A stretch of DNA of 64,000 nt, from positions 1 through 64,000 of the forward strand of contig MOLU01000007.1 in NCBI GenBank assembly GCA_003260325.1, read 5' to 3'. Within the stretch, counting starts at the first letter, position 1, and each line of letters opens with the position of its first letter. The notes under the pieces were generated by a model. It did not search any database and was not told the origin of the DNA. It was given only the letters and a program-made list of their open reading frames with translations. Source of the DNA: Candidatus Gracilibacteria bacterium GN02-872 (GTDB taxonomy: Bacteria; Patescibacteriota; Gracilibacteria; BD1-5; UBA6164). The translations under genes and the position numbers were made by a program. Positions 33,331 through 41,267 of this stretch are shown one piece after another.

Positions 33331-34116
33331 TTAAAATCCTCTCAAGCCTTCTCAAATAAACAATCCTCAGTTTATTTTTACGATATCCAGAAAAATCATA
33401 TAAAGTCATTCGTCAACTTTTTTTGAAAGTTCTTTTAGCCTATTAAAGCTCATTATATATTTATTTTCTCAAATTTTGTAAAATATTTCTGAGTTGAAAG
33501 AGTTTTTATATTTTTTCAGAATTTTTGTAATCAATTTTATACTCAAATTCTCATTAATATCGCTTAATAAACAAGCTTCTACAAGCGATAATTCAAGATT
33601 TGAAACTCTAAATTCTATTCATTCAATTTCTTTTATTTCCGTAAAATCCCTAAATTTTGAGAATACAGACGCTTTTTTTTCTTTTTTACTGTTTATTGTT
33701 TTAAAAATAATTTGATAATTTCAAATTATTATTTTTTTGTTAAAATCTTTGTTTGCGATAAATATTTTTTCTGGAATTGAGAAATTTTTGTCCCAGATTT
33801 CCAAAGCTTTGTTTCACGAAATATAATAATTTGTTCAGCAAAGGCTTGTTATATATTTTTTCAGCAATTTCAAATAATATTTTTCAATCAAATCAATTTT
33901 ATTTAAATTTTTATCTTCTTCGCTTGGAATAACATAAACTCACGATTTTATTGAAACAATTATTTTTTTTATTTTCAAATTGTAAATAGTTTTATCAAGT
34001 TTTGATTGATTTTGTTTTTTATGTTCTGGATCAATTATATCAAAAATATCACTTTTCAAAACTACATTTCAACTTTTATTTAACAATTTTTTAACGATTT
34101 TTTCAAAAGTTATCAT
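33331..34116 (-). CDS. AbiEi antitoxin-like protein (DUF6088-type)
   Basis: 261 residues. N-terminal winged-helix-like region (KIVKKLLNKSGNVVLKSDIFDI), then KIIVSIKSGVYVIPSEEDKNLNKIDL and YYLKLLKKYITSLCGTNYYISGNKALEIW, the layout of AbiEi-type transcriptional antitoxins, and a C-terminal domain with VSNLELSLVEACLLSDI. Family by pattern only. No AbiEii nucleotidyltransferase toxin follows; the CRISPR array end comes next. It could be an orphan antitoxin or a regulator of the island. Confidence 0.65.
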
Positions 34117-34158
34117 ACCACAAAATAGCTTTATATAAATAAATATTCTCTATAAAAA

Positions 34159-34178
34159 TTATAGAGTTTTTTCTATAA
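34159..34178. promoter_or_regulatory. Inverted repeat upstream of the AbiEi-like gene
   Basis: TTATAGA, 6-base gap, TCTATAA, 43 bases upstream of the gene's ATG. A second palindrome, ATTCTTAAGAAT, lies at 34247-34258. AbiEi proteins repress their own promoters by binding inverted repeats, so these are candidate operators. Confidence 0.4.
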
Positions 34179-34274
34179 AATTTATTATTTTTTATCTTAT
34201 TAAAATAAATAAAAAAAATGAATATTTTTCGTATTTTTATAAAACAATTCTTAAGAATGAGTAACAAAACCAAC

Positions 34275-34296
34275 AAAAATTTCTACTTTTGTAGAT
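34275..34296 (+). repeat. Solitary Cas12a repeat a (handle only)
   Basis: AAAATTTCTACTTTTGTAGAT is exact in the handle; the 5' half of the repeat is gone. No second repeat follows, so it is not an array. Lies upstream of the AbiEi-like gene, on the opposite strand. Confidence 0.85.
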
Positions 34297-34391
34297 AAAA
34301 ACAGTTTATAAAAAATATTTAATTAAAAATATAATCATTTATTCCCTTTTTTAATAAGATTTTTTAAAAATAAATATTAAAAACTAGATAA

Positions 34392-34413
34392 TTAAATTTC
34401 TACTTTTGTAGAT
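34392..34413 (+). repeat. Solitary Cas12a repeat b (handle only)
   Basis: TTAAATTTCTACTTTTGTAG plus AT: exact handle, eroded 5' half, 117 bases from solitary repeat a. Same orientation as both arrays. Confidence 0.85.
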
Positions 34414-34495
34414 TTTAATATTTTTTTTTAACAAATCAAATAAAAATTTTTGTTTTTTAAAAAAATATTTACAGAAAAATAAAAATCAAGAACCT

Positions 34496-34864
34496 CTACA
34501 TTCTTGACTTTATTCTTTCCCTTATTTCTAGAGGAATATGGTATGCTTTCTCAATATTTCAAATCTCTATTTTAATGGTAGGCATCCTTAAATGAGCATC
34601 AATTCACCATCTATAATTTCGTCTAATTGTTTGATTACTTATTTTTAAAATTAAGTATTCAATTGTATCGTATTTGATTTGATATAATTGCTTTGAAGTT
34701 TCTGTTTTATTTCAAGTTCATTTAGGAATACTCTGGTTTATTTTAGTTAATACCTTTAAAATATTGCTTCCTTCATTATTTCACAACCTAACTTTACTTA
34801 TATCAATGTTTTCTTTTTTAGCGATCTTTTGTAAATCACTTCTTAGTTTTTTAAAATCATTCAT
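34496..34864 (-). CDS. Hypothetical 122-residue protein of the inter-array island
   Basis: Basic, mostly helical N-terminus (MNDFKKLRSDLQKIAKKENI), middle with NQSIPKGTGNKTETSKQLYQIKYDTIEYLILKISNQT, and C-terminal RWGIDAHLRMPTIKIEIGNIEKAYHIPLEIRERIKSRM. No family recognised. ISNQTIRRNYRWGIDAH could form a helix-turn-helix. A solitary crRNA handle lies ~30 bases upstream of its start. Confidence 0.6.
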
Positions 34865-34893
34865 TTTTATATAAATTAAATTATAAATTCATA

Positions 34894-34925
34894 AAAAATG
34901 TTATAAGATTTCTACTTTTGTAGAT
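34894..34925 (+). repeat. Solitary Cas12a repeat c (near-complete)
   Basis: AAAATGTTATAAGATTTCTAC followed by TTTTGTAGAT: keeps most of the GTTATAAAA-type repeat with two changes. Followed by a putative 'spacer' TTTTTAAGAAGTATTTT. Stands between the hypothetical gene start and the tRNA-Cys promoter. Confidence 0.85.
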
Positions 34926-34962
34926 TTTTTAAGAAGTATTTTTACAATTTTCCAAAAAAAAT

Positions 34963-34990
34963 TTGTCTTTTATAAAAATTTTAATATAAT
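34963..34990 (+). promoter_or_regulatory. tRNA-Cys promoter
   Basis: TTGTCT, 16-base spacer, TATAAT; 17 bases before the tRNA. Confidence 0.65.
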
Positions 34991-35007
34991 TTATCAAGTT
35001 TGTGTTT

Positions 35008-35081
35008 GGTGCCATGGCCGAGTGGTTAGGCAGAGGTCTGCAAAACCTTGTACAGCAGTTCAATTCTGCTTGGCACCTCCA
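35008..35081 (+). tRNA. tRNA-Cys (GCA)
   Basis: Acceptor GGTGCCA/TGGCACC, D arm GCC...GGC, anticodon loop CTGCAAA (anticodon GCA), T stem AGCAG/CTGCT, CCA encoded. It sits between the solitary repeats and the second CRISPR leader, an unusual place that makes it a candidate insertion anchor. Confidence 0.95.
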
Positions 35082-35104
35082 AATTTTTGAACCTTAAAAT
35101 AGAC

Positions 35105-35263
35105 TGAACAAAAGTGTAAATTAAGTGATGTTGTTATTTTTAAATGAAAAAAATTGTAAACCTTAGTCTTAATTTTTTTAAGATTACTATAATAAGCCAT
35201 TTGTCTTAAATCTTTAATTCTGATTTAATTGTATCTTTTGGCTTATTATAGCAAAAATTGCTA
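35105..35263 (+). promoter_or_regulatory. CRISPR leader 2
   Basis: Copy of leader 1. The inverted repeat is longer here: CTATAATAAGCC (35187-35198) and GGCTTATTATAG (35240-35251), 12 bases perfect. The second arm holds the -10-like element and ends 12 bases before repeat 1. Confidence 0.85.
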
Positions 35264-35858
35264 TTTAACAACTTTATATAATTTCTACTTTTGTAGATGG
35301 TTTTAAATATTATTTTTGTTTTTAGATTTAACAACTTTATATAATTTCTACTTTTGTAGATCCTCCCAAATGGAATCGCAGGCTACAAATTTAACAACTT
35401 TATATAATTTCTACTTTTGTAGATTCTTCCCATCATCAGACAGTAAGATTATCATTTAACAACTTTATATAATTTCTACTTTTGTAGATAAGAAATTAAA
35501 TATAACTCTAACAAAATTTAACAACTTTATATAATTTCTACTTTTGTAGATTCTTATATGTGTATATTATATTCTTTTTTATTTAACAACTTTATATAAT
35601 TTCTACTTTTGTAGATAATTCTTCAGTATTATCTTCCTTAAGATTATTTAACAACTTTATATAATTTCTACTTTTGTAGATGTTTGAAAATTAGAGAAAC
35701 AAATAAGGTATTTAACAACGTTATAAAATTTCTACTTTTGTAGATTTTGAAGAAATAGTGTGTTTACCTCACATTTAACAACGTTATAAAATTTCTACTC
35801 TTGTAGATATTCTTGTAGTTCATTATTGTTAATTATTTAACAACGTTATAAAATTTCT
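35264..35858 (+). CRISPR. CRISPR array 2, Cas12a (V-A) type, 10 repeats
   Basis: Ten repeats, nine spacers of about 27-31 bases. Repeats 1-7 are the AACTTTATATAA type; repeats 8-9 are AACGTTATAAAA type (repeat 9 has a loop change, CTC); repeat 10 is truncated after AAATTTCT as in array 1. No spacer duplicates seen. Some spacers (spacer 2, CCTCCCAAATGGAATCGCAG) are much more GC-rich than the chromosome. Confidence 0.97.
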
Positions 35859-35901
35859 ATATTTTAAATATTACAAAAGATTACTTTTATTCACAACAAA
35901 A

Positions 35902-35937
35902 AAAGAATTCTATTTTATTAGAATTCTTTCTTTTTTC
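35902..35937 (+). terminator. Terminator after CRISPR array 2
   Basis: AAAGAATTCTA/TAGAATTCTTT stem, 6-base loop, T-rich tail; 44 bases past the last repeat. Confidence 0.8.
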
Positions 35938-36005
35938 TCATCTGGTAATTTATATAACTCATTCAAATTTTTACAAGACAATTCTTTTTTAGAATTAATG
36001 CTCAT
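35910..36005 (-). CDS. Possible 31-residue peptide
   Basis: MSINSKKELSC then NLNELYKLPDEKKERILIK; no Gly. Composition is protein-like, and LPDEKKERIL is common in small regulatory proteins, but its 3' end forms the array terminator hairpin and no ribosome site is clear. Weak call. Confidence 0.25.
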   Translation of the reverse strand: MSINSKKELSCKNLNELYKLPDEKKERILIK

Positions 36006-36082
36006 AAAAAGTTAAATTATAAATTAATATTCCAATATTATAAAGTTTTTTATATAGATATTTTAAAAAAATAATTTTAAAC

Positions 36083-36305
36083 ATGCCTTATATAGAAAAT
36101 AAATACACAGTTTATAATGATGTTGAAGTTTATTTTTTGGATTTTGAAAATATGAATGATTTTTTAAAGAATATTATTGATTAATATATTTTAAATGAAT
36201 TCATTATATCTACAGAATTTTTATTTGAAAATTTAGAAGAAACTAATACATAACTTTTTTAAAAGATTACAAACTTATTACAGAACAAAAATATAATGAT
36301 ATTTA
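36083..36305 (+). pseudogene. Possible decayed gene
   Basis: Open 33 codons (MPYIENKYTVYNDVEVYFLD...) to TAA at 36182; the same frame continues after the stop as YILNEFIISTEFLFENLEET to a second TAA. A protein-like stretch then follows in another frame (KDYKLITEQKYNDIYY). This looks like a gene with two stops and a frameshift, but the region also overlaps nothing conserved. Low confidence. Confidence 0.3.
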
Positions 36306-36926
36306 CTATTGAAAGATTGATAATAAATATATAGGAAGATATCATTGGATTATTGTTACATTTTTTGAAATTTTTTGACAAAAATTCAAAACTTCATTTG
36401 GTTCAAATTGTATAATTTTAGGAGCATCTTTCAGTGTATAATTTTTATCAAGCATATTAAATACAAATCATTTTTTACTCTTAAAAAATAATTCTTCTAT
36501 CATAGAAAAATATTTTTCTTTTGCATTTTCAATATTTACAGCAAAGATTCCCGAAGCAATAATATAATCAAAAGTATCTTTTTTAATTTCTTTTATATCT
36601 TCTATTATATTAAAGTCTCAATTTGGATGTAATTCTTTGGCAGTATTTATACTATTTTCAAGAATATCAACACCTGCATATTGTTTGATATTATTATACT
36701 TGTAAAAAAATATATATTTATATAAGTCTCAAATTCCACATCATACATCAAGTATAAAATTATTATTTCATTCAATACAAGATAATAAAATTTTAAACCT
36801 TAATTGTTGTTCTTTATTTCATTTCCATCAAAGTGCTTTTCATCATCTTCTGTAATCATTTAAATATTCTAAAAATAATTCTTTAATAAATTTAGAATCC
36901 TTTTTTGTTATATTTGTATTTTTCAT
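36306..36926 (-). CDS. SAM-dependent methyltransferase
   Basis: 206 residues. Class I Rossmann fold with FILDVGCGIGDLYKYI near residue 55, YAGVDILENSI near residue 85, FDYIIASGIF near residue 118, and the typical C-terminal beta hairpin (VTIIQGYLPIYLLSIF). Small-molecule or lipid/aminoglycoside-type methyltransferase; substrate unknown. Starts 4 bases after the rsgA stop. Confidence 0.85.
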
Positions 36927-36929
36927 ATC

Positions 36930-37976
36930 TTAAATTATTTCTTCAAAAAGTCTTAAATATGTATTATATCTTTCTTTTGATATGTCCCCATTTCTTACAG
37001 CTTCTTTAATAGCGCAATTTGTCTCATGAATATGAGAACAGTCCTTATATTTACAATTTCATTCAAAATTTCTAAATTCTATAAAATATCAAGATAACTC
37101 TTCTTTCTTAAATTCCAAAAAATCAAGGGAACGGATTCCTGGAGTATCAATAATATAAGAATTTTTATCCCAAATATGCATCTGTGAAGATGTTGTTGTA
37201 TGTCTTCATTGTCATCATTTTTCACTAACAGATAAAGTTTTTGTAACTTGATTTTTTAAAATTGTATTTACAAGGGAAGATTTACCAACTCAACTTTTTC
37301 ATACAAAAACAACATTTTTTCAAAAAATTTTTTTCTTCAATTCATCTATTCATTGTCCTGTTTCTATAGAAGTATACATTACAGGTATTTGTAATTTATT
37401 AGTATAATATTCTAAAATAGGATCTTCTATTTTTTCCAAATCACTTTTACTGATACAAATAATTATAGGAATACTACATGATTCAGCTAAAATAATATAT
37501 CTTTCTATAAATCATGGTTGAAATTTTGGATTCATAGCTGATGCTACTATTACAATGTAATCAAGATTTGCAGCAATTGGTTGTATAATTCTTTTATGAA
37601 GTGAAAATCTATCGGAATCTCACTTATAACGAGTAAGTAAATTCTTCCTTTGGATAATATTTATGATTGAATCATTTTCAAACTCAACAAAATCTCAAAT
37701 AGTAATATTATTAGCAATATTTTTATTTTTCACATTTTTTTGAAAAACTTCTGAATTAACAATAACATAAAAAATTTTTCCTTGAAAACTTTGCTTTATT
37801 TGACTAATTTGTCAGATATTTTGATTATTATTTTCTGAAAAAATAATTTCATTTTCTTTAGTATATTCTTGATGATGTTTTTCATGGTATTGCTTCTTTT
37901 TTGTCAGATATTTTTTATTTTGAGTTCTTTTTTCAAAAATATTTATTTTCTGACCAAATTCATTAAATTTTGACAT
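36930..37976 (-). CDS. rsgA: Ribosome small-subunit GTPase RsgA
   Basis: 348 residues, circularly permuted GTPase: ISKSDL (G4) before VGKSGVGKSSLVN (G1, near residue 226) and DTPGIR (G3), then the zinc knuckle C-(x5)-C-(x)-H-(x5)-C formed by NCKYKDCSHIHETNC. An N-terminal extension of ~75 residues rich in Lys/Gln precedes the OB fold. Acts in late 30S maturation. Confidence 0.95.
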
Positions 37977-37979
37977 ATT

Positions 37980-38228
37980 TTAATATATAGGATAATAAAT
38001 AGGATTTTGAATTTTATATTTTATAATATGCTTAATAACATCTTTTATTTTTATAAAAAATTTTTCTCTTGTTGTATCATTATCAAGCAAAATAGAAATC
38101 AGATTTTCATCAAGATTTTCAGCTTTTTCTCAATTGTATTTTTCAATAAAATTCAATTCTCAGAAATCAATCAATCTATCATCTTTTTTTTATATTTCTG
38201 TTACGATATTTAGTAAATTATTTTCCAT
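37980..38228 (-). pseudogene. Fragment of a Type III restriction Mod methyltransferase
   Basis: Reads MENNLLNIVTEI, TAA at codon 13 (38190-38192), then KKDDRLIDFGELNFIEKYNGEKAENLDENLISILLDNDTTREKFF. This matches the N-terminal region usual in Mod subunits ('LDExLLxLLLxDxxxKExFF'). Everything after ~80 codons, including the catalytic DPPY region, is absent. Remnant of a restriction system in the island. Confidence 0.6.
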
Positions 38229-38287
38229 AATTATTTTATTAATTTTAAATATTAAAATAATTATATGAAAAAGTAGAAATAATCAAT

Positions 38288-38329
38288 AAAAAAAGGAAGT
38301 AACTAATTAGTTATTACTTCCTTTTTTTA
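38288..38329. terminator. Bidirectional hairpin
   Basis: GGAAGTAA/TTACTTCC stem flanked by A-run and T-run. Separates the tRNA cluster transcript from the Mod remnant and rsgA. Confidence 0.75.
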
Positions 38330-38421
38330 TCTCTTTTAATAATTATTTCAAAATAGAAATAATCTTCTTTGTAATTAAATTTTTTCTTATCTTGTGAAAA
38401 AATTTGATTGAGTTGCATATA

Positions 38422-38497
38422 TGGTCGGAGATGCGGGACTCGAACTCGCAACCCCACGGTCCCAAACCGTGTGCGCTACCAATTGCGCCAATCTCCG
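38422..38497 (-). tRNA. tRNA-Pro (TGG)
   Basis: Acceptor CGGAGAT/ATCTCCG, anticodon stem CACGG/CCGTG with loop TTTGGGA (anticodon TGG), CCA encoded. Confidence 0.95.
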
Positions 38498-38501
38498 TTT
38501 A

Positions 38502-38578
38502 TGGTGGGTATAGGTAGATTTGAACTACCGACCTCACGATTATCAGTCGTGCGCTCTTACCAACTGAGCTATACACCC
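38502..38578 (-). tRNA. tRNA-Ile (GAT)
   Basis: Acceptor GGGTGTA/TATACCC, anticodon loop CTGATAA (anticodon GAT), T arm GGTAGTTCAAATCTACC, CCA encoded. 4 bases from tRNA-Pro, same transcript. Confidence 0.95.
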
Positions 38579-38663
38579 TCTAAATTAAAAAAGTAGCTCC
38601 TAGATCAAAATCTTTGTTTATTTTTATCTATATCTACTTCTTTCTTCTTTACTGTTTTATATA

Positions 38664-38740
38664 TGGAGCGGGTAATGGGGCTCGAACCCACAACCCTCTG
38701 CTTGGAAGGCAGATGCTCTAGCCAATTGAGCTATACCCGC
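38664..38740 (-). tRNA. tRNA-Gly (TCC)
   Basis: Acceptor GCGGGTA/TACCCGC, anticodon loop CTTCCAA (anticodon TCC), CCA encoded. Reads GGA/GGG; it is not the UGA-reading tRNA-Gly, which would need anticodon TCA. Confidence 0.95.
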
Positions 38741-38906
38741 TTAATCTTGCTACGATATTCTAGTTATTTTTTCTTATATGTCAAACTTTTTTATTCTTTT
38801 TAAGTTTATTATATTTTTAATATAATTCCTTAATAAAATGAAAAAAAATATTTTTTGAAAAGGAAATTATTTATAAAAAACATAAAAATATAATAATTTT
38901 AAAGAA

Positions 38907-39302
38907 TTATCTTTTTATAATTTTTATTTCTCTTTCTTCAGAATTTTCAGTTTTCTTAAGAATTATTTCTAAATCTGGAGAATAATATTTTTCTATTATT
39001 TCAGGCCATTCTACAAGAATAACTCAAGAATTATTATCAAGAATTTCTTCTCATCAAATAGCAAAAAATTCATCATAATTGTTTATTCTGTACAAGTCAA
39101 AATGATAATTATCAAGATATTTATTGTAATAAGTATAAGTTGGAGATGTTACTTCCCCTTCTATTCATAAAATATCATTTAAAATATGTTTTGCCAAAGT
39201 TGTTTTTCCAGCTCACAAATCTCATCTTAAAAATATTAAACAAGGTTTTTTAATCTCTATCTTGAGATCAGAAATATATTTTAAAAAATATTTTTGTATC
39301 AT
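38907..39302 (-). CDS. tsaE: tRNA threonylcarbamoyladenosine ATPase TsaE
   Basis: 131 residues. LRGDLGAGKTTLAKHI (Walker A near residue 25), SPTYTYYNKYLDNYHFDLYRI near residue 55, and VLVEWPE near residue 96, all classic TsaE motifs. Partner of TsaB/TsaD in t6A synthesis. Next to the tRNA cluster. Confidence 0.93.
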
Positions 39303-39327
39303 TGTAAATAAAAAAGTTATAAAAAAT

Positions 39328-39356
39328 TTGCTTTAATTTAAAATTTATTTTATAAT
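39328..39356 (+). promoter_or_regulatory. Promoter of the STAS gene
   Basis: TTGCTT, 17-base spacer, TATAAT; 33 bases before the ATG. Confidence 0.65.
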
Positions 39357-39389
39357 TAGTTTATATTTAATTAGTAAATAATTTTATTT

Positions 39390-39740
39390 ATGGAAACACT
39401 TATAAAAGTAGAAAAAACTGAGGAAAAAGGAATTTTGATTTTTGAATTCTCAGGAGAACTTGATGAAACAAATGCTGATAAAACATTTAAAAATATTTAT
39501 GAGCAAATTGGTGATTTTGAGGATAAAAAAATAATTTTTAAGCTGACAAATTTAAAATATTTAAATTCAAAATCAATTTGATATATAGCAGATGTTTTTT
39601 CAAATATTGAAGAAAACGATAGCCAAATGTACATTTCAAACTGTACAGATTGAGTAAAAGATATTTTAGAATTGGTCTGAATAACTCAAATTATTCCTAC
39701 TGTTGATGATGTTTCTGAAGCTATTTCAGCAATGTCTTAA
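39390..39740 (+). CDS. STAS-domain protein (anti-anti-sigma type)
   Basis: 116 residues. STAS fold: ILIFEFSGELDETNADKTF, then KIIFKLTNLKYLNSKSIGYI, where the usual DSSG phospho-loop is NSKSIG, keeping a Ser, then NCTDGVKDILELVGI. May be a partner-switch antagonist or a component of a signalling array; no kinase partner is adjacent. Confidence 0.85.
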
Positions 39741-39754
39741 TAAAAAATACTATT

Positions 39755-39784
39755 AAGGAAATGAAAAATCATTTCCTTTTTTTA
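39755..39784. terminator. Bidirectional terminator
   Basis: AAGGAAATGA/TCATTTCCTT stem, T-run after; shared with the convergent glycosyltransferase gene. Confidence 0.8.
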
Positions 39785-40873
39785 TTTTCAAACAAAATTT
39801 ATAAGTTTATTTTTAAATTCTTCTAGTGAAAAATCTCTAGCTCTAGTCTCACAAGCTTTTCTCATTTCTAAACATTTTTCAGAAGTTAAATATTCTACAG
39901 CTTCAATAATATCTTCAATTTTAGCTCACTCAGGAATCAAAACTCAAGTTTTTTTATCAATCACAGTTTCCTTCAATCAACCTTCATTTACTCACAAAAC
40001 AGGCTTTCCTGCAGCCATACTTTCAACTGGACTCATTCAAAAATCCTCATCAATTGGAATATAAATTGTAGCTATACAATTCCCTACATAATCAGTGAAA
40101 CCGATATTTCAAGGCAAGGTTTTAAATTCTATATTTTTACAATCTTTTGCTAAACCAAAAATTTTTTCCCTTTGAGGATCATTTTCTCAATAAATTATTA
40201 CCAATTTTTTATCTGGTAATTTTTTAAAAGCTTCTACAACTTTGTCAACTCTTTTCGCATCAGAAAGTCTAGCAAAAGATAAATAATAATCTTTTTGAGA
40301 AATAAATTTAAATTCGTCTAAGTCAACTGGAGGATAAAGAATTTTGCTATCTATTCACAAAAATTTTTTAATTCTTTTTTGCGTATTTATGGAATTTGTC
40401 AAAATTAAGTCCATTTTTGAAATATCTCTCTCATACATTTTCCTAAAAATATATGAAACAAAAAGAAAAGCAGGTCTAAGCAAAAAAGGAACTTTTTTAA
40501 TGTAGATTTCTTTCAAATCATAAAGATATCTTGGTGGAGTATGGCAATAATAAATTTTTTTCATATTTTTAGAGCAATTTCTAACCGCACTAATTGAATC
40601 TCACGAAAAAACCACAGTTTCATAATCTTTTAAAAATTTTGTTTTGAATAGAAAAGCAAATTTCAGCTTGAAGTGACGAAATCATTTCTTAAAAACTTCA
40701 TTTGAAATAGAAATCATTTTCCCTTTAAATCACTCTTTTCTCAAGTCAAAACTTCATTTGCTAAAAAAACCTGAAGCTAAATCAGCATTCAAGGATTTTG
40801 CCATCATCAAAATAAGTCTTTCTCATCATCATTTATAAAGAAAAGTATCGTGCAAAATAATCGTTTTTTTCAT
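39782..40873 (-). CDS. Glycosyltransferase family 4
   Basis: 363 residues, GT-B fold. N-terminal HDTFLYKGGGERLILMMAKSL, linker YCHTPPRYLYD near residue 110, then C-terminal nucleotide-sugar domain with FARLSDAKRVDKVVEAF near residue 205, and [25 protein letters not shown] (the E-x7-E motif) near residue 300. Mannosyl- or similar transferase for surface glycans. Probably works with the sugar transferase and flippase elsewhere in the window. Confidence 0.93.
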
Positions 40874-40900
40874 AAAATCCTAATTTTTAAAAAATATTTT

Positions 40901-41248
40901 TTAACGAGAAAAAAGCAAACCAATCAAGAAAATAGCTATGAAATGAGCTAAAAATCAAAACAAAAATCCAGTAAGAAAAGCAAAAAGAGGCTTAATCTCA
41001 AATTCTTTCATAAATACAAAAATAGAAAAAGAAACCCAACAAACAATTGAAATAAACCAATTTATTCATCAAATTGCATAGTTTAAGACCCAATAAATAA
41101 ACAAAAAACCTGTGAACATAGCTCAAACAATCAAAGCTTTTTGAATATTTTTTATTCCTGAGAAAAAGTAAGAAATTCAAAGTGCAGCTAAAAAGTAAAC
41201 AACAAAGTGAAATCAATAAAAAATTATAAAATTTATTATTTTTGTCAT
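40901..41248 (-). CDS. Small four-TM membrane protein
   Basis: 115 residues, four hydrophobic helices (about 6-27, 35-55, 60-78, 88-112). No family recognised. Lies 27 bases ahead of the glycosyltransferase gene and 19 bases after the MutS-like gene stop, so co-transcribed. Confidence 0.7.
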
Positions 41249-41267
41249 AATTTAAAAAGTTAAAAAA

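Noticed and set aside
31875-36000. A hidden cas12a or cas1 gene around the arrays
   Set aside because: Both strands were read with UGA=Gly; no frame longer than ~260 codons exists between the arrays or on their flanks up to the methyltransferase.
36320-36440. Continuation of the plus-strand decayed gene (IGRYHWIIVTFFEIF...)
   Set aside because: It overlaps antisense the conserved C-terminal strand of the methyltransferase; treated as shadow beyond 36305.
38007-38213. Plus ORF MNFIFYNML...
   Set aside because: Shadow of the Mod remnant on the minus strand.
38408-38596. Plus ORF MSCIYGRRCGTRTRNP...
   Set aside because: It is the antisense of tRNA-Pro and tRNA-Ile; a known artefact translation of tRNA genes.
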